NCBI RefSeq assembly: GCF_958979055.1
Contig: NC_084891.1
Span: 23,190,001-23,254,000, forward strand
Direction: 5' to 3'
Length of the DNA stretch: 64,000 bases
DNA from: Alnus glutinosa
Lineage: Eukaryota > Streptophyta > Magnoliopsida > Fagales > Betulaceae
A model generated the notes under the pieces. The model saw only the letters and a list, made by a program, of their open reading frames with translations, made no database searches and had not been told where the DNA came from. Each line of letters starts with the position of its first letter. Within the stretch, counting starts at the first letter, position 1. Both the position numbers and the translations under genes were made by a program. This document shows, piece by piece, positions 49,201-61,894 of this stretch.

Positions 49201-49613
49201 ATGGAGGGATCGGATATGGAAGCCAAGGACGACGCTCTGAAATCGAAGACTGTAGTTCGCTGTGCCAAAGCCGCGTTCCTGCTATCTGCGCTCAAATCGC
49301 TCCCAAATCGCTACGTAAATTCTACAATCGACGATCAACACGAGGTCACTAAATCACGCCTATATGTATATATATTTTGATACATGTGTGTGTGAGAGAG
49401 AATTTTCAAAGTATCTTTTTCTTTTGGAATTTGCCACAGGAAGTGAAGCTGATGAGGAGAGAAATCGGAGAGCTGAAGATGGAATTGGCGAGGGAGCGCT
49501 TGAAGAACAGGAGAATCAAGCTGTGCGGCTTGATGGAGGTCGTTCTTGAGGTCGCCGTGGTTCTGTGTGTTTCCACTTTCTTCTTGATGCTCTCGCGCGC
49601 TCAATCTCGCTGA
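49201..49613 (+). CDS. Small tail-anchored-like protein of unknown function, 2 exons
   Basis: Not recognised by family. Exons 49201-49344 and 49440-49613; 318 nt, 105 aa, with a GT-AG intron of 95 bp between two full codons. The first half (MEGSDMEAKDDALKSKTVVR) is charged. Residues about 49-75 (EVKLMRREIGELKMELARER) are strongly helical with coiled-coil-like heptads. Residues about 79-99 (LMEVVLEVAVVLCVSTFFLM) form one hydrophobic segment, followed by LSRAQSR, a basic tail. The layout of cytosolic helix plus C-terminal anchor suggests a tail-anchored membrane protein. A GA run ends just before the ATG. Support comes from the promoter elements, the clean intron and codon usage; a homologue search would settle it. 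Confidence 0.72.
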
Positions 49614-50105
49614 GCTCTGATGTGACGGCCATCTGTATTCGATCGTTGGTATTTGATTCTACTACAATGAGCTACTCCATCTACTTAGCAAGGTCCATTC
49701 AGGTCGTAGCAATTATAGATATTTGATTACTCACGAAAAAAAAAATTATAGAAATTTGATTGATTTCCTGAAAAATGACAGAAACTGTGGCTCTGCTTCA
49801 ATGTATGTTTTCCTTGCAATCAACAAGGGTGAACGATGTCGTTTAGAGATGCCTAGTCAATTTCCCTCGCTGTATCGAGGTGCTTATAGTCAATCTCTCA
49901 GGCTTAGCATTGTCTGTCAAACCTGCAAGTCTCGACTCTTCATCGAGTTTGTGTAGCTCATCGTTTTTCTCTTCATTTGTTTGTTCTTTTACCTCTGTCT
50001 CCCATCCATGACCACATTAGGAGATTATCCTTCTCTGGACTCTGGAACTGGAGTAGCATTTTGTGGTACTACATATTGATGGATTTGATCAATTTTGCAG
50101 GCATA

Positions 50106-50365
50106 TGGTTTATTTAGGTTTGCAATTTTAAATCGTGTGGTTCTATAGTATTTTTAAAACGCAGTTAAGTTTAATAAAATTGTAATTTAGTCTTTAAAAT
50201 TTTATATTTTTTAAAATGCATTACGACTTTACAAAAACAAATTTTTCTTTATTTTCAAATTACAATTTAAAAATAAATACATCTTCAAATAAAAAAATTT
50301 ATGCGATTTAATTTAAAATTACAGTTTTGATATATAAAATCACAATCTCCAGCACTCTCTTAGTC
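50106..50365. mobile_element. Degraded copy of the GCGATTT MITE
   Basis: The left part TTTAGGTTTGCAATTTTAAA and right part ATGCGATTTAATTTAAAATT plus AAATCACAATCTCC match the arrangement at 9541-9852 and the fragment at 1-75. Diverged, with no intact ends. Confidence 0.55.
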
Positions 50366-51178
50366 GGTCATAGATTAAGACTCCAAGGACTTGCTATTTT
50401 ACTAATTACTAGAACGGATCAAAAGCTGCAAAGTAGTCCAGCTGCTCTTAACACATTAAGGGGAATCTTAATGTAGAAGAAGGTGGGAGGAGGAAAAACA
50501 CTTTCTTCTTCTTTCAAGTCCTGAATCCACAAGGACGGAAAGAAACGACGAAAACAAACATTGATTTTTGTTAGAATAATGATATGAGGGCAACCCAAAC
50601 ATTAATTGCATATCTATAATTTTAAAATGGAACTGGCTTAGTGCTATCCTTATGCAAGACATTGTTTTGTATATATATATAATATATGGATAAGCGGGTA
50701 GCGATTAGCGGATTTTTTCAACTGCATACAAAAATAGTTAAGTGATTAGCGGTTAGAAGGCGATTATTAGCCGTCCTCTTTTTCACTCCTAGAAAAACAG
50801 AGCAAAAAATCAGTAAAATAAAATGGCCCACGATAAACCCACAGCTTGGCTATGGGTCACGATTTAGTTAGAAGGGGGAGATTTTTAAGTTAAGGGTATA
50901 ATTATGTTTTTATAAATTTCTAAGTATAGTCGACATTTTGCATCACATATGGGTCAGGTGATTACACTCGCTATTTGACTTAGAGATATGTTACTTGATA
51001 TTCTTTTATCCTTCTTTGTTAACATGACATTGTCAATCCACTTTTAGATTAATCTTAATTAAAAAAAATAATATCTAATAATGAATTGACAATGCCACAT
51101 TAACATAAAAGGATGCAGAAATGACAATAAAATACAAAGTAGCATTTTTCTTTAACACAAATTCCTAATGAGAGGGAC

Positions 51179-51356
51179 GAGTAATGCTACATATCACCCT
51201 TGTGTCTCCCTTTTATCCCCCCATAATTGATGTGACTCTTAAAATTACCATTGAATTTATGATAGATTACTATTGAATTTTAATTCAATGATAATTTTAA
51301 GAGTCACATCAATTATGGAAAGACAAAAAATAGACATAAGAGTGATATGTAGTACT
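51179..51356. mobile_element. GAGTAATG-type MITE
   Basis: The left arm GAGTAATGCTACATATCACC plus CTTGTGTCTC is mirrored by GACATAAGAGTGATATGTAG near 51330. The internal inverted pair ATTGATGTGACTCTTAAAAT/ATTTTAAGAGTCACATCAAT is near perfect. The right terminus has mutated, so the TSD is unclear. Sister of 51889-52069. Confidence 0.75.
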
Positions 51357-51888
51357 TGAGGGAGACATTGCGACCCTAATGATTAATCGGGGAAACATCG
51401 TAAAAATTGAAAAATTTGAAAGACATTGCAAATTAAGTGAAAGATTGAGGGAGGAGTTTCCGCCTAAATTGATGTCTAATCACACCACACCGATATGGGA
51501 TAGTGTACTCAATCGTGAGCAGATTTCACTCTGTATAGGGAATCTGTAATGCCATTCTCCAACCGTCCCCCTCTCCCCCCTTCTCTCAAAACGTGTTATT
51601 TACAAAAGATCAATTGTTTAACGTCCGAAAGTGACAAAGAGATCCAAACAGAACCAGAAAAGTGAAACTGCAGAGATCTTCCCGTATTTACTGTTAAGAG
51701 ATCATCTACTCCAAATATCTTGGGCAGGCCAACACAATGGCATTCTTCCATCAGTGAAGCAGTTCAAAAGAGCCCCAGAAAGAATTCTTTCTGACCTGGA
51801 AGAATGAAGAAGGTTGATCTCAGGCTTCAATACTATATATACACTGTAATCCTATATCGTTCTATAATTATTTGCAGCAAGATTCAAA

Positions 51889-52069
51889 GAGTAGTGCTAC
51901 ATATCACTCTTGTGTCTCTATTTTGTTCCCTCAAAACTGATGTGACTCTTAAAATCACCGTTAGATCAAAATTCAATAATAGTTTATCATAAATTCAATG
52001 GTAATTTTAAGAGCCACATCAATTTCTGGGGACAAAAGAGAGATACAAGGATGATATGTAGCATTACTC
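51889..52069. mobile_element. 181-bp Mutator-like MITE with perfect 10-bp TSD
   Basis: Begins GAGTAGTGCTACATATCACT and ends GATGATATGTAGCATTACTC; internal arms are TGATGTGACTCTTAAAAT and ATTTTAAGAGCCACATCA. AAGATTCAAA flanks both sides (51879-51888, 52070-52079). Confidence 0.88.
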
Positions 52070-53380
52070 AAGATTCAAAATCCAACTAAAAGGCTAAAAC
52101 GAAAGTGAGAAATATCTGGACATGGGCAAACCAAGATCATATCAAGTAACATTGGTGATAAGCACTCTAGAGTCTAGACCATCCAAGAAACAGAGGCAAT
52201 ATGTTTTAAATATGACTCATCGCGTCAATGCCACGCAAGTCATGTCATAACCTTGTTCTCAAAGTTAAATCAATTTTCCTCATCATTATCAAACATTAAA
52301 AAAAAATATGACCATAGGGGTATAATTGTAGTCACACGCCTTTTGTTATCAATTTGATGGAAAATGGGATAGAGGTCTCGGATTGCAAAAGTGGGATAGT
52401 CCGAGGTAGTGAAATCAAAAAATTAAAAACCAAGATTATAATTATTTGATAATTATTCTCATGAGAATGAAGAGGTTCCAGGCTCAGCTTGGTTTAAGTG
52501 GTGATACCCCACCAAGTTGTCAAAATTCTGAAATCCTGAAGCCCATCAAGGCATATAATTTATTCTTATTTATAAATATTTGGCTCACCTTTCCAATTCT
52601 ATCCACGATGACATTTCCATGGAAGACATCAGAGACTGGTGCACAAGAGTAACAGGGCCTGTGACTGAAAGCAAGTTTGAGAAAATTAAACACCAACATG
52701 CAGTTTCAAAGCAATGAGTAAACATGCAATGCCAGATCTAATAGAGACATATATCATACATGCAGTTTCTGGACCCTCACCAAATCATTGCCTTCAAAAT
52801 TTTCAATAACGGAGGGAGCTAACTTTTTCTCTATACTAACTTATACCAAAGCCCAAGCCCTAGTCACTGCAGCCACCCCTTCTGCTAATAGTTTCAAAAA
52901 AGTGCTTCATCTTCCGTAGGAGGAAAGTAAATTCAACTGAGCCACAAGGAAAGTGACGACAGAATCGTGGAGATGTACCTTGATATGTCTTATTTTCAAA
53001 GGCAAGGGCAAGGAACACAGCACATAAGCACTAAAACATCGAAAATATCAGCTATCTATGAAGTCAAGAAGGTTTAAGGGCATGCCCCTATAACCACCTT
53101 AACTAGAAACAGCAAAACTCTTATGGATCGCATTCGCGGTGGAATTTAACTAAATTATGGACGCTAAGTATTTGTTTGCCATGGCATGGCTGGGATGAGG
53201 AAAACTTGAATGTCTTGACAGTATGGTGTCTGGTTTCTTATAAAGATCAATGGCTAAAGGGAGCTCAAAGGGTAGCAGTTTTCATTATGGTTAAGAATGA
53301 AGGAGACACGGCATTTTAAAAAAAGAAAAAAATAAAATAAAAATAAAAATCAGCATTGGAATGATTAATTGCAAATACCT

Positions 53381-56300
53381 CTAACCAAATGCATAGGGAT
53401 CATCTGCATAGGGATTCAGAGACCCTTCAGAAAACAAATCGCCTATGTTCGAAGGATGTGGATGACTTCCTTCTTTGACTCCCTGCATAAGCAAGTAATA
53501 TGTAAGAGCTTTGAATATTGAATTGTAGTATCATGGGAAAGTATTTAACAGTAAAGTATATCCTAGAAATGGTTTACCACCACACACATGTACTACATAG
53601 AAACAGCTTGAATACTCTAAAAATCCACTCAGAAGAAACAAACAACTCATGGATGAAAAATTACAAGACTTGTATGGTCACTTATGGCTCTCTTCCTAAT
53701 GTCATTGTTAAAGAAGCTCTAAGTAATGGAACATGCGGAAGAAAGTCTGTAAAGAGTATTACTGCTTTATCTTCTAATGGTTTGGCTCCACCACAATAGG
53801 TGTTTTGCAAGCAGAAATGGTTGGATGAAAATGGTGCAAAACATTTTCTGGGTAATGAGAAAGGAAGTTCAGAAACAGATAGTTTAGATTTTAATTACCT
53901 TGACAATACTTCTGGGGGTATTGGCTTTTGGCGTATTCATCTTTTTATGTTTCATTAGGTCCTGATATAACAGAACGAGTATATTCAGCACCAGGAAATT
54001 CATGTAAGAGGAATCAGCAAGGCTAGAAGCTAATCTGTTATACAATGTATCTTGTTTTCTTAGGCTAAAAGGTGCTGCCAGATGGCAGGGTACATACCTC
54101 GAACATGACAGTACTTCTTGTTTTCCTTCGTTTTGTAATTGTCCGTCCATTAGAAGTTTCAACTTCATATTCATGGTGAGTTACCTGCCATCAATAAAGT
54201 ACATCTTAAGAGGTTAGAGTATGTATTAGTGCAGCCAAAATATAGGGTTAAGCTATATTAGCATCTTGAACTGTCAAATAACAAGACACCGATATTCATT
54301 CTCCTTTCCTACAACTCAAATTGCTTTTACAAACAAGTATTATAATTATTTAGAAACGCAAACACAGACTTATAAGAAGCCAAGCGGGTGGATTGGTCCA
54401 AGTGGACAATTAAAAAAAGAGATTGAACTTCAAATCTTTGCTGGAGATAACCATTGTCCTGGAAATATGGATAAGATATCCCGACACAGTGGTATCTCTG
54501 TATCACTTGGAATGGCAAAAAAAAAATGAAAAATTGGATCTACACTCTACAGAAGTGACTAACCTTCTTATGATGCTTAGGAATACTCCTTACGTCTCCA
54601 GTGTTTGAATTCTCCACTTTCTTCAGCAGCTTTGATACTGGTGTTTGTGCGGCTCCCAAGAAGGGAGAATCCTATTCTCAAAAGATAGACAGACCAAAAG
54701 TGACTTTCATATCTTAACTTGGCAAAAGCCTAATTTATTGCAAAGGCAGCAAAATGAACTGTCGTTTTTCTGTTTCACCTTCTCTTCGTTCTCCTGTCTT
54801 ACTAGAGCATGCTGACTTTTTTTTATGCCTCCAGAATTTCTCATCTTGCTTGATGAGGTGGAGTAATCCTGCAACATAGTAAAATTATCAATTTGATCAT
54901 GTTGTGGATGGTAACATGCTATACATTTGCATTTTCATTGCATTAAATTCATCCATAATAAATTTAACACCAAACCTACCAGAAAAGAAACTTACAATAT
55001 GCTTTGCCGCCTGTCATATAGAATATGAGTATTATGTTACATCTGCCACAATTTGAAATTAGTTCTAATCCAAAAGACATTCCATGCACCACCTCACCTC
55101 CACTGGTAAAAGAATATCTAAACTCATTCTAAAATATCTGTAAATATTATATTTCCATTTAATAAACGATGTCTCTAAAGTATTGCAGATATTGCAGACC
55201 TTTTCAACCTTTCTTGGTGCAACATCAGAAAGTCCTTGGGAGTTGGGAATAAGAAAGATAATTTCCAGTAATCGTTGTAAAAGTATGCAGTACAAAATTT
55301 TGTATTAAATGAAAAAATCAATCTTGATTTTGGATATAAAAACCTTTCTGAGCGCTGAATGAGAAGGCTGAACTCTAAAGCTATTACAAACTTCTAAGCA
55401 TTTATAACTTTACCATTTTCTCCTATGTGATTTAACTGATAAACTAATGATCTTAACTATCTAACAAATACCACAAACAGATGCAACAGACTAAGTAATA
55501 TCTTAATTTATATCCCAGGACAGTCATATCAACTTATTTGACAAAGATTAGTATCTTTGCATCAGAACAAGGCCGCAAACGTGGGAGAAATCTATTGACT
55601 ATAGTAGCTAACCTTTTTTGAGTTCACTTCTTGGTCCTCTCGTGGCTTGTCACCCATAACTCTCAACTGCAATTGCAATAAAGCCCTCTGCCTTTCTTCC
55701 TGCAATATAATATAAACAAAATTAAAATAAGGTGGAGATAATGCAATCAGATTAGCATTTCAGGGAAAATATATACTTTGGCCTTCTGGAGATCCAACTC
55801 CTCTTGCAGCTTCCTACACTCATCTTCAAGCTCACACCTCAAAGCTCTCATTTGAACCTCATGTTCATTCCTGAGTGACATTGTTTTCTACATAAACTCA
55901 CAAAGTATTAGCTACTGTAGCAATTTTTGGTACTAAATGACAATAACTTGATCCTAATTTGAAACTAATCTACCTCTCTCAATTCATTTTCAGATTGAAG
56001 TTGGGCACATTTTAGCTCTTCACTGTGGTCAGGTTTAAGGGCCAGTTCCTTCCTGTCATGCTCCTGCTGAATTTGACTGACCTACAATGAACAGGACCAA
56101 GGTTAATCCATTAATGAAGATTTTAAACTATTTGTGCAGGCTTCTTTTGCAAAACTTGGAATAAACATAAACACATATAGCAAGCATAGTAAGAAGGTTG
56201 CAACACTTGTCCCTCAGAATTTGGTACCTTCCAACTCATAAGAACTACAATTTGGTGATTGTCCCTCAGAATTTAGTACCTTCCTACTCAGAAAAACTAC

Positions 56301-59300
56301 AATTTGGTGATAAGGATGAAGTTTCAACTAGGGAAGTTATATTATTTACATTTATATTCACTATAAATTGCAGATAAACTTATCTAATGAGTTGGATGAC
56401 AATCCCTAAGACTAAAAGTTCTATACTCATTTAAAATGTGATATAAATTAATTAAATCAATTTAAAAGTAAGATGCTACCAAGTGGATGTCTGGTGTCTT
56501 AACATGTATGAGTTTTGAAGTTTTTAGCAGATAAAGAAGAATTGATCCCCAACCATTATAAAGACCGGTTGCATAGAAAAAATATAACATGTCTGAGATG
56601 AATTAACTCGTCTTAACTTACAATAATAATAACAGAAGATAGCATATCCAATGTTACTGAAAGCATCGTTTGCGGAAAGAGAATGATCAAAGACTCAATA
56701 CTTTCTGATGCATACCAGAGCAGCGTGTTCCTCCTTAACGTGCATCAAGTATTGACTTGATTCTTCTTTGCATTGTTTGAGCTTTTCTTCACATTTTCTT
56801 TCCATTTCTCCCACAAGTTTGTCCGCCTGAAGGTTCAAATGGATGAGGATCATGATTCACAGGTAAGCACATTGCAATTGCTGATAGTTATGAATAAACC
56901 TTCTCTTTTTCTGTATTAACGATTTCCAGATTCTCCATCTCATACTTCCTCCGTATTTCATTAATTGCCTAATCAATTTCAGCTTGGTGTCAGTCTAAAG
57001 GTACTTGCACAAACCCATAAAGTGTTTGCATGAAGTAAATGGTTTAGTATAAAACCTGATCATTCCTCTGAGATATTTCTTTCAAATGCCTTGACAACTC
57101 CAATTGTTTAATCTCTAGCATCTGATCATATTGCTTCTTAGCTTCTGCAAGTTTACTTTCAGCAGCAGTTAGGAGTCCCTGATTCTGCAACAGACAAGAT
57201 CTTAAAAATGTTCAAAATTTGAGAGAACAACATATATTAAAATGATATAACTGGTTTTCAGAACCTCCTTCACATGATCTTGCAGCTTCTTCTCTCGCTC
57301 CTTACATTGCAAAATAAGCCGGTCCTTTTCCTCTAAGAGATCATGAAGCTGGTTCACTTGTTTCTCCAGCAAATCAACATGTTGCTTACTTTTCTCAGTC
57401 TCTTTTTGCAAAATATCTATTTCTTCCACTTTTTTCTGTATCTCTGACTGTAGTTTCTCAGAATTGTCTTCATTCTCCATTTCTAATTCTGAAATTTTCA
57501 GCAATAAACCTTGCTGCAACATGTTTTGAAACAAGCTTAGTACAAAAAAAAAAAAAAAAAGTCTAAACTGTCGTATAAATGAGAGGACAAAACTTGCAAA
57601 CCATTTTATTCTCAGATGATCTTGAACTTTCTGACAGAGTATCAATTTTCTCCTCTAATTTTGAGACTAAAATATCTGTTTCAATCTTCTTTGAGACCAG
57701 AGTTTCAGCTTCATACTCCAATTTTCGAATTCTCTCTCCTGCTAAACGGCACTCCTCTGAAAGTTTTGCTGTAACAGACTCTTGGAATTTCTGAAGTTCA
57801 ATAAGCTTATTGTTTAACTCCTGATTTACCAGTTGCAATGCATCTTGTTCCGATGTTATGCGTAAATACTTATCATGAAGTTGACAGTACTGTTTGTTAG
57901 CATGCTTTGCAACAAGTTCTTTCTCCTGCCGGACCAACTTAAAGCAAGAGTCATAAAGAGAGTTCAGATGATCAAATTTGTCTGAAAAAGTCAAGCTCCG
58001 CTTGTCCAATTCAACCAACTGTGCAGCAAACACATGAACCAAGCCTTCGAGGTTTCTTATCTCTTGGAGCGACATATCTAATTTTTTAGCTAAGTCTCCT
58101 TTGCACAATTGAAAATCACTCTTTTCTTTCTCCAAGTTCTGCTGAGTGATTATCAATTGTTTAATTTGTTCTTCTTTGAGTTTCAACTCAAGGTGTACCT
58201 CTCCCAATTTAGAGTTCAAACTCTGTGTCTCCAATCTATTAGCTGCTACAGTTGCCTGAAATTGCTTGATCACGGCATCTGTATGCAAATATCAAGAACA
58301 AATGTAATTATGAAGCGTCCCCTGATTACAACTAGAAGCTAAAAGTTCTTCAAAAGCTAATCCAAATGATCAAAGATGCAATTGTGATTTAATGGCCATA
58401 ACGTGAGACATAAGTCTTACAGCCTATGCCATTAACAACATGGTCTCTCCTTTTCAGTTCAAAGCAAAGATATCAAGAACCTCCCAAGGAGATGATACTT
58501 TCGCAGCTCCCTGAAGAAAATTACTACTCAAATTATCTATGAATTTCTGATAGAAATGTCCCGGTTCAAGCAGATTAGCATATTATTTTGCCTGACTTGA
58601 GAGTGCGACCAAAGCTAAGCAACTTAGATTTAATAGAAAAAATTTATTGAGCAAACTCTTCTCCTTGCTAGAAGTCAGGGCATATTGATGAGAAGGGTCT
58701 TTAAGAAACTTGAACCATGTTGATATATAGATATGACCATACTTTAGGGGCTCTGATCCCTCCTTGACCTCAAGTAGTGCCAAAGGTTTGCCTGATTTCT
58801 TTGAGTAGGAATATTGTACAATTATATATCTGCAAACAGAACCCCTATGGAAGCTATTCGAATAGTGCCCCCAACGTTAAAAAAAGAAGCTCTAGGAAGA
58901 CTCATGAAAGAAATTATATTTATATGGGGGAAAATATACTGAAGCACAAAGCCTATCTTTCTGCCCATGTACATATTAGAATAGCTTATGCACCAACCAG
59001 GTTGGTCAATTTGCTTGGTTTTATTCTTCTTTCAAATAAATATGTTATAGAAGAGATACCTAGAGTCAAATAATTTTAATCTCAACTAAAGTAGCAACAA
59101 ACCAGCAATAGTGATAACAATAAAATTCACAACAACCTCGATTTTAACTGATGAACAGTGTAATCAGGTGACATACTAATAGTAGTACCAACCACAATGA
59201 TGGTGACTATGACCATAAAACCATATGATGGTATAACACCAATTGTGCATCAATAATTTTAAATTTTAATAGGTGATAGAATTGGATAATTCCTCAAACA

Positions 59301-60718
59301 AGAAGAAAGACTGAAACATAATGAATAGCCTCAAATGAACTTTCTGTCTTCGAGCTGTGAAGTGAACCATAGTATATGCAAATTTTTTTTTTTGATAGGT
59401 AACCATAGTATATGCAAATTTATGTTGTTTTGATGCTTAAGCTTAAAAATCTCAAAAATACTAAACGATTACCAAATAAAATCCTAATGATGTTCTTCTA
59501 CAACTGCTGCAATCTAAATTAGTTCAGTTGTAATATTTTCTCATAATCACTGTATGAACAAGCAGTCCGAAGAGGGAGCAAGCTGTCAGCCTTTGACAAA
59601 TGCCACCTAAAATCTCTGCCAAGCAAAATGTTTACCTTTTTCCTCTATGAGATTGGCAGTCCTGCAGAGTTCATCTCTGTAAAGTTTATCTTTTTCTTCC
59701 TTCTTAGTTTTGAGTTCCTCCAGTTCCTTTTCACCTATGACCAGGATTCAAACACAATAAATGCCAGATCAACATGGTGCAAACGCACTGTTCTGCAAAA
59801 AAATCTATAATTTATTTCTATTTTTAGTGTTATAATTCAGATGATTCTCATTTTGGATGTCAAATAGATATTTATAGGAAAAGAAAAAAAAAATGGATGA
59901 GGGAACTCACGAATTCTAGTAGTTTCTTCTGAAGACTCTAATTTCAGTGACAGACCATGCATTTGTTGATTCAGACCATCAAGAGTTATTGAACTCGCAG
60001 AGAGCTTTTCTTCCAAAAAGTCCTTATCTTTCTCAGCTGTTGGACCAAATTAGACACTATTACAACTGTGATCATATGCAAATATTAAAGGTTCCAGAGC
60101 TTGAAAGAAAACCTACCATCCTGAACCTGACCGGCCAAGTGCTGTAAAGTCTCAGTAAGTTGATCACACAGTGTCTTAGTTGAAGAGAACTTAGATTCCA
60201 ACCCTTTCCAGAGTTTCTCATCTTCTTTCTGCTTCACCTTAAGTTTAGCGTTTTCATTGAAGGCATTCTGCAATTTTAACTCTAAGGCACGTACATGCTC
60301 CATGGATTTCTTCAACTTCGTGTTCTGCAATTGTGAAAATTGTGCACCAAACTATCATTCAATTCAAACAAAACATAAAATATAAAAAGGAAAACCAGTA
60401 ATTATGGAACAATGACTGAGAAATTAACGAGCGCGCGCACACAGAGGTTATCATACCGCCATTTCCAGATCAGTCTTCACAGAAGCTTGCTCTTTAACCA
60501 ATTTCTCTGCAAACAGTTAAATCAACAACACAGGTCACAAAATGTTCAGAAAATGAGCCAAACAACCAAAATTCTCTTATCAAACCTGCTGTGAGCTTCA
60601 AGTTCGCGAAACTTCCTGATGAGACCGAATCCGAAGCAGGACGCGAAGAGAATGAGAAGCTCTTCCCGGTTCCCGGGACAGATCCTGCTAAGGATTTGAA
60701 GTGATCCAAGCTCTTCAT
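53381..60718 (-). CDS. ZYP1: Synaptonemal complex transverse-filament protein ZYP1, 19 exons
   Basis: Meiotic coiled-coil protein that bridges homologous axes in the synaptonemal complex and limits crossovers. Exons in order: 60718-60586, 60506-60457, 60324-60117, 60036-59911, 59734-59636, 58278-57602, 57513-57265, 57184-57056, 56968-56900, 56826-56716, 56081-55974, 55887-55777, 55699-55613, 55011-54997, 54868-54779, 54671-54564, 54184-54098, 53961-53899, 53482-53381; 2622 nt, 873 aa, close to the Arabidopsis length. The N-terminus [20 protein letters not shown] starts a globular head, followed by [20 protein letters not shown] and the near-invariant [21 protein letters not shown] long coiled coil spans about residues 50-700. 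The basic tail ([20 protein letters not shown]) ends [23 protein letters not shown]. Phase is kept at every junction and no in-frame stop occurs, so the gene looks intact. Confidence 0.96.
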
Positions 60719-60863
60719 GCTTGGAAACCCTAGCTTATCAATTACAGATATAAATCCCTAGAAATTTGTGTATGAACCTCTCTCTCTCAATCTAGAGCTC
60801 CGGAGCTCTTTGAGTTCTGGTTTTACAGTGTGTTTGAAATAGATTAGGCGCCAAGGTGATGCG

Positions 60864-60871
60864 TATTTATA
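60864..60871 (-). promoter_or_regulatory. Candidate TATA box of ZYP1
   Basis: TATAAATA on the minus strand in the context TCACTATAAATACGC, about 146 bp upstream of the ZYP1 ATG. CTTGGCGCC, an imperfect E2F-like word, lies 8 bp further downstream (60847-60855). Positional inference only. Confidence 0.55.
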
Positions 60872-60879
60872 GTGACCGG

Positions 60880-61890
60880 GTTGTACACGTGTACCATCAG
60901 ACGAGGGAGTTAAACTTGGATGGCTGGTGTGTTTGTTTAGAATATTACTCTGAATTCAATCAAAAAAAAAAAAAAAAAAAAAGGAATATTACTCTGAATA
61001 ATATTTTATTTTAAAAAAAAATAAATTATATTTTATTTAATTTTTTCAAATTTTTTCAAATTTTATCCCACAAAGTCAAACCTTATAATTTGCACAGTAA
61101 ATTCGAATAATATTCGAATTCAACACCCAAACGGACCACCCATGCGGCCACCCCCGAGCACTTAGGGGTAGCTTGGGTAGCTACCTCCTCTCTTTTTTTA
61201 AAGATAATTTTTTAAATTTTATTTATTTATATTTTTAATATATTTAGATTTTTTTTATTATGATTGATCTTATTAAAGCTGGCGTGGCGCCAATCACAAA
61301 ATCTATCAAAAAATTTAATAAAATTTGATTCCAATGAGCGATTTGTAAATTAAGCCAATCACAGGGATCTCTGAATTAATTTTAATATCAAATAGAGCAA
61401 TTTGTAATTTATGTCAATCACATAAATATCTGAATTAATTTTGATGCCAGAGGTAGCGATTTGTAATTTATGCCAACACAAGGATCAATGGTGCAATTTT
61501 CCTTTCATTTTTTTATCGTTCCCATTAGGTGGTGTCGCATTTTGTGTTAAAAATATTGATTAAATGATTAAATTTACATCTTCCTATTAGCTTAAACTTT
61601 TAATAAAAGTTGTGATTTAACATGGTATCAGAGCTAAAAGGTCATGAGTTTTATCATTGACTTCATCATTTACCTCACATTTCAATTAAATATTTTACAT
61701 GTTAAACATCACCTATTAAAAGAGAGTTTGACGTAACATATAAAGGAGAGTGTTTAAATATTAATTAAATGATTAAATTTATTTCTTTTTACCGACTTAA
61801 ACTTTTAAGAAAAATTGTATTTTAAACTTCACATAAAAAAATTAAAATTAAAAATTAAAAAAATTATCTTGAATCCCTTCTCCTTTACCA
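60880..61890. other. AT-rich spacer upstream of ZYP1 with repeat pieces
   Basis: Contains an A-run (60961-60982), a GGCCACCCCCGAGC block (61140-61190) like the Mutator-like cores elsewhere, and at 61290-61490 a partial copy of the element at 25610-26005 with two tandem GAATTAATTTTAATATCA/GAATTAATTTTGATGCCA versions. TGGTATCAGAGCTAAAAG at 61623 resembles a methionine-tRNA primer-binding site, so a fragment of an LTR element may be present. No gene. Confidence 0.5.
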
Positions 61891-61894
61891 GTTA

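Larger units (their letters stand above)
49640..53380. other. Spacer between the small gene and ZYP1, no gene seen
   Basis: Holds a GCGATTT-type repeat (50106-50365), two GAGTAATG-type MITEs (51179-51355, 51889-52069) and AT-rich DNA. ZYP1 is transcribed towards this region, so its 3' UTR lies at about 53380 downwards. Frames at 49723-49956 and 52446-52652 have no recognisable features. Confidence 0.55.

Noticed and set aside
51804..51992. 62-aa frame
   Set aside because: Runs into a MITE with a defined target duplication; chance frame.
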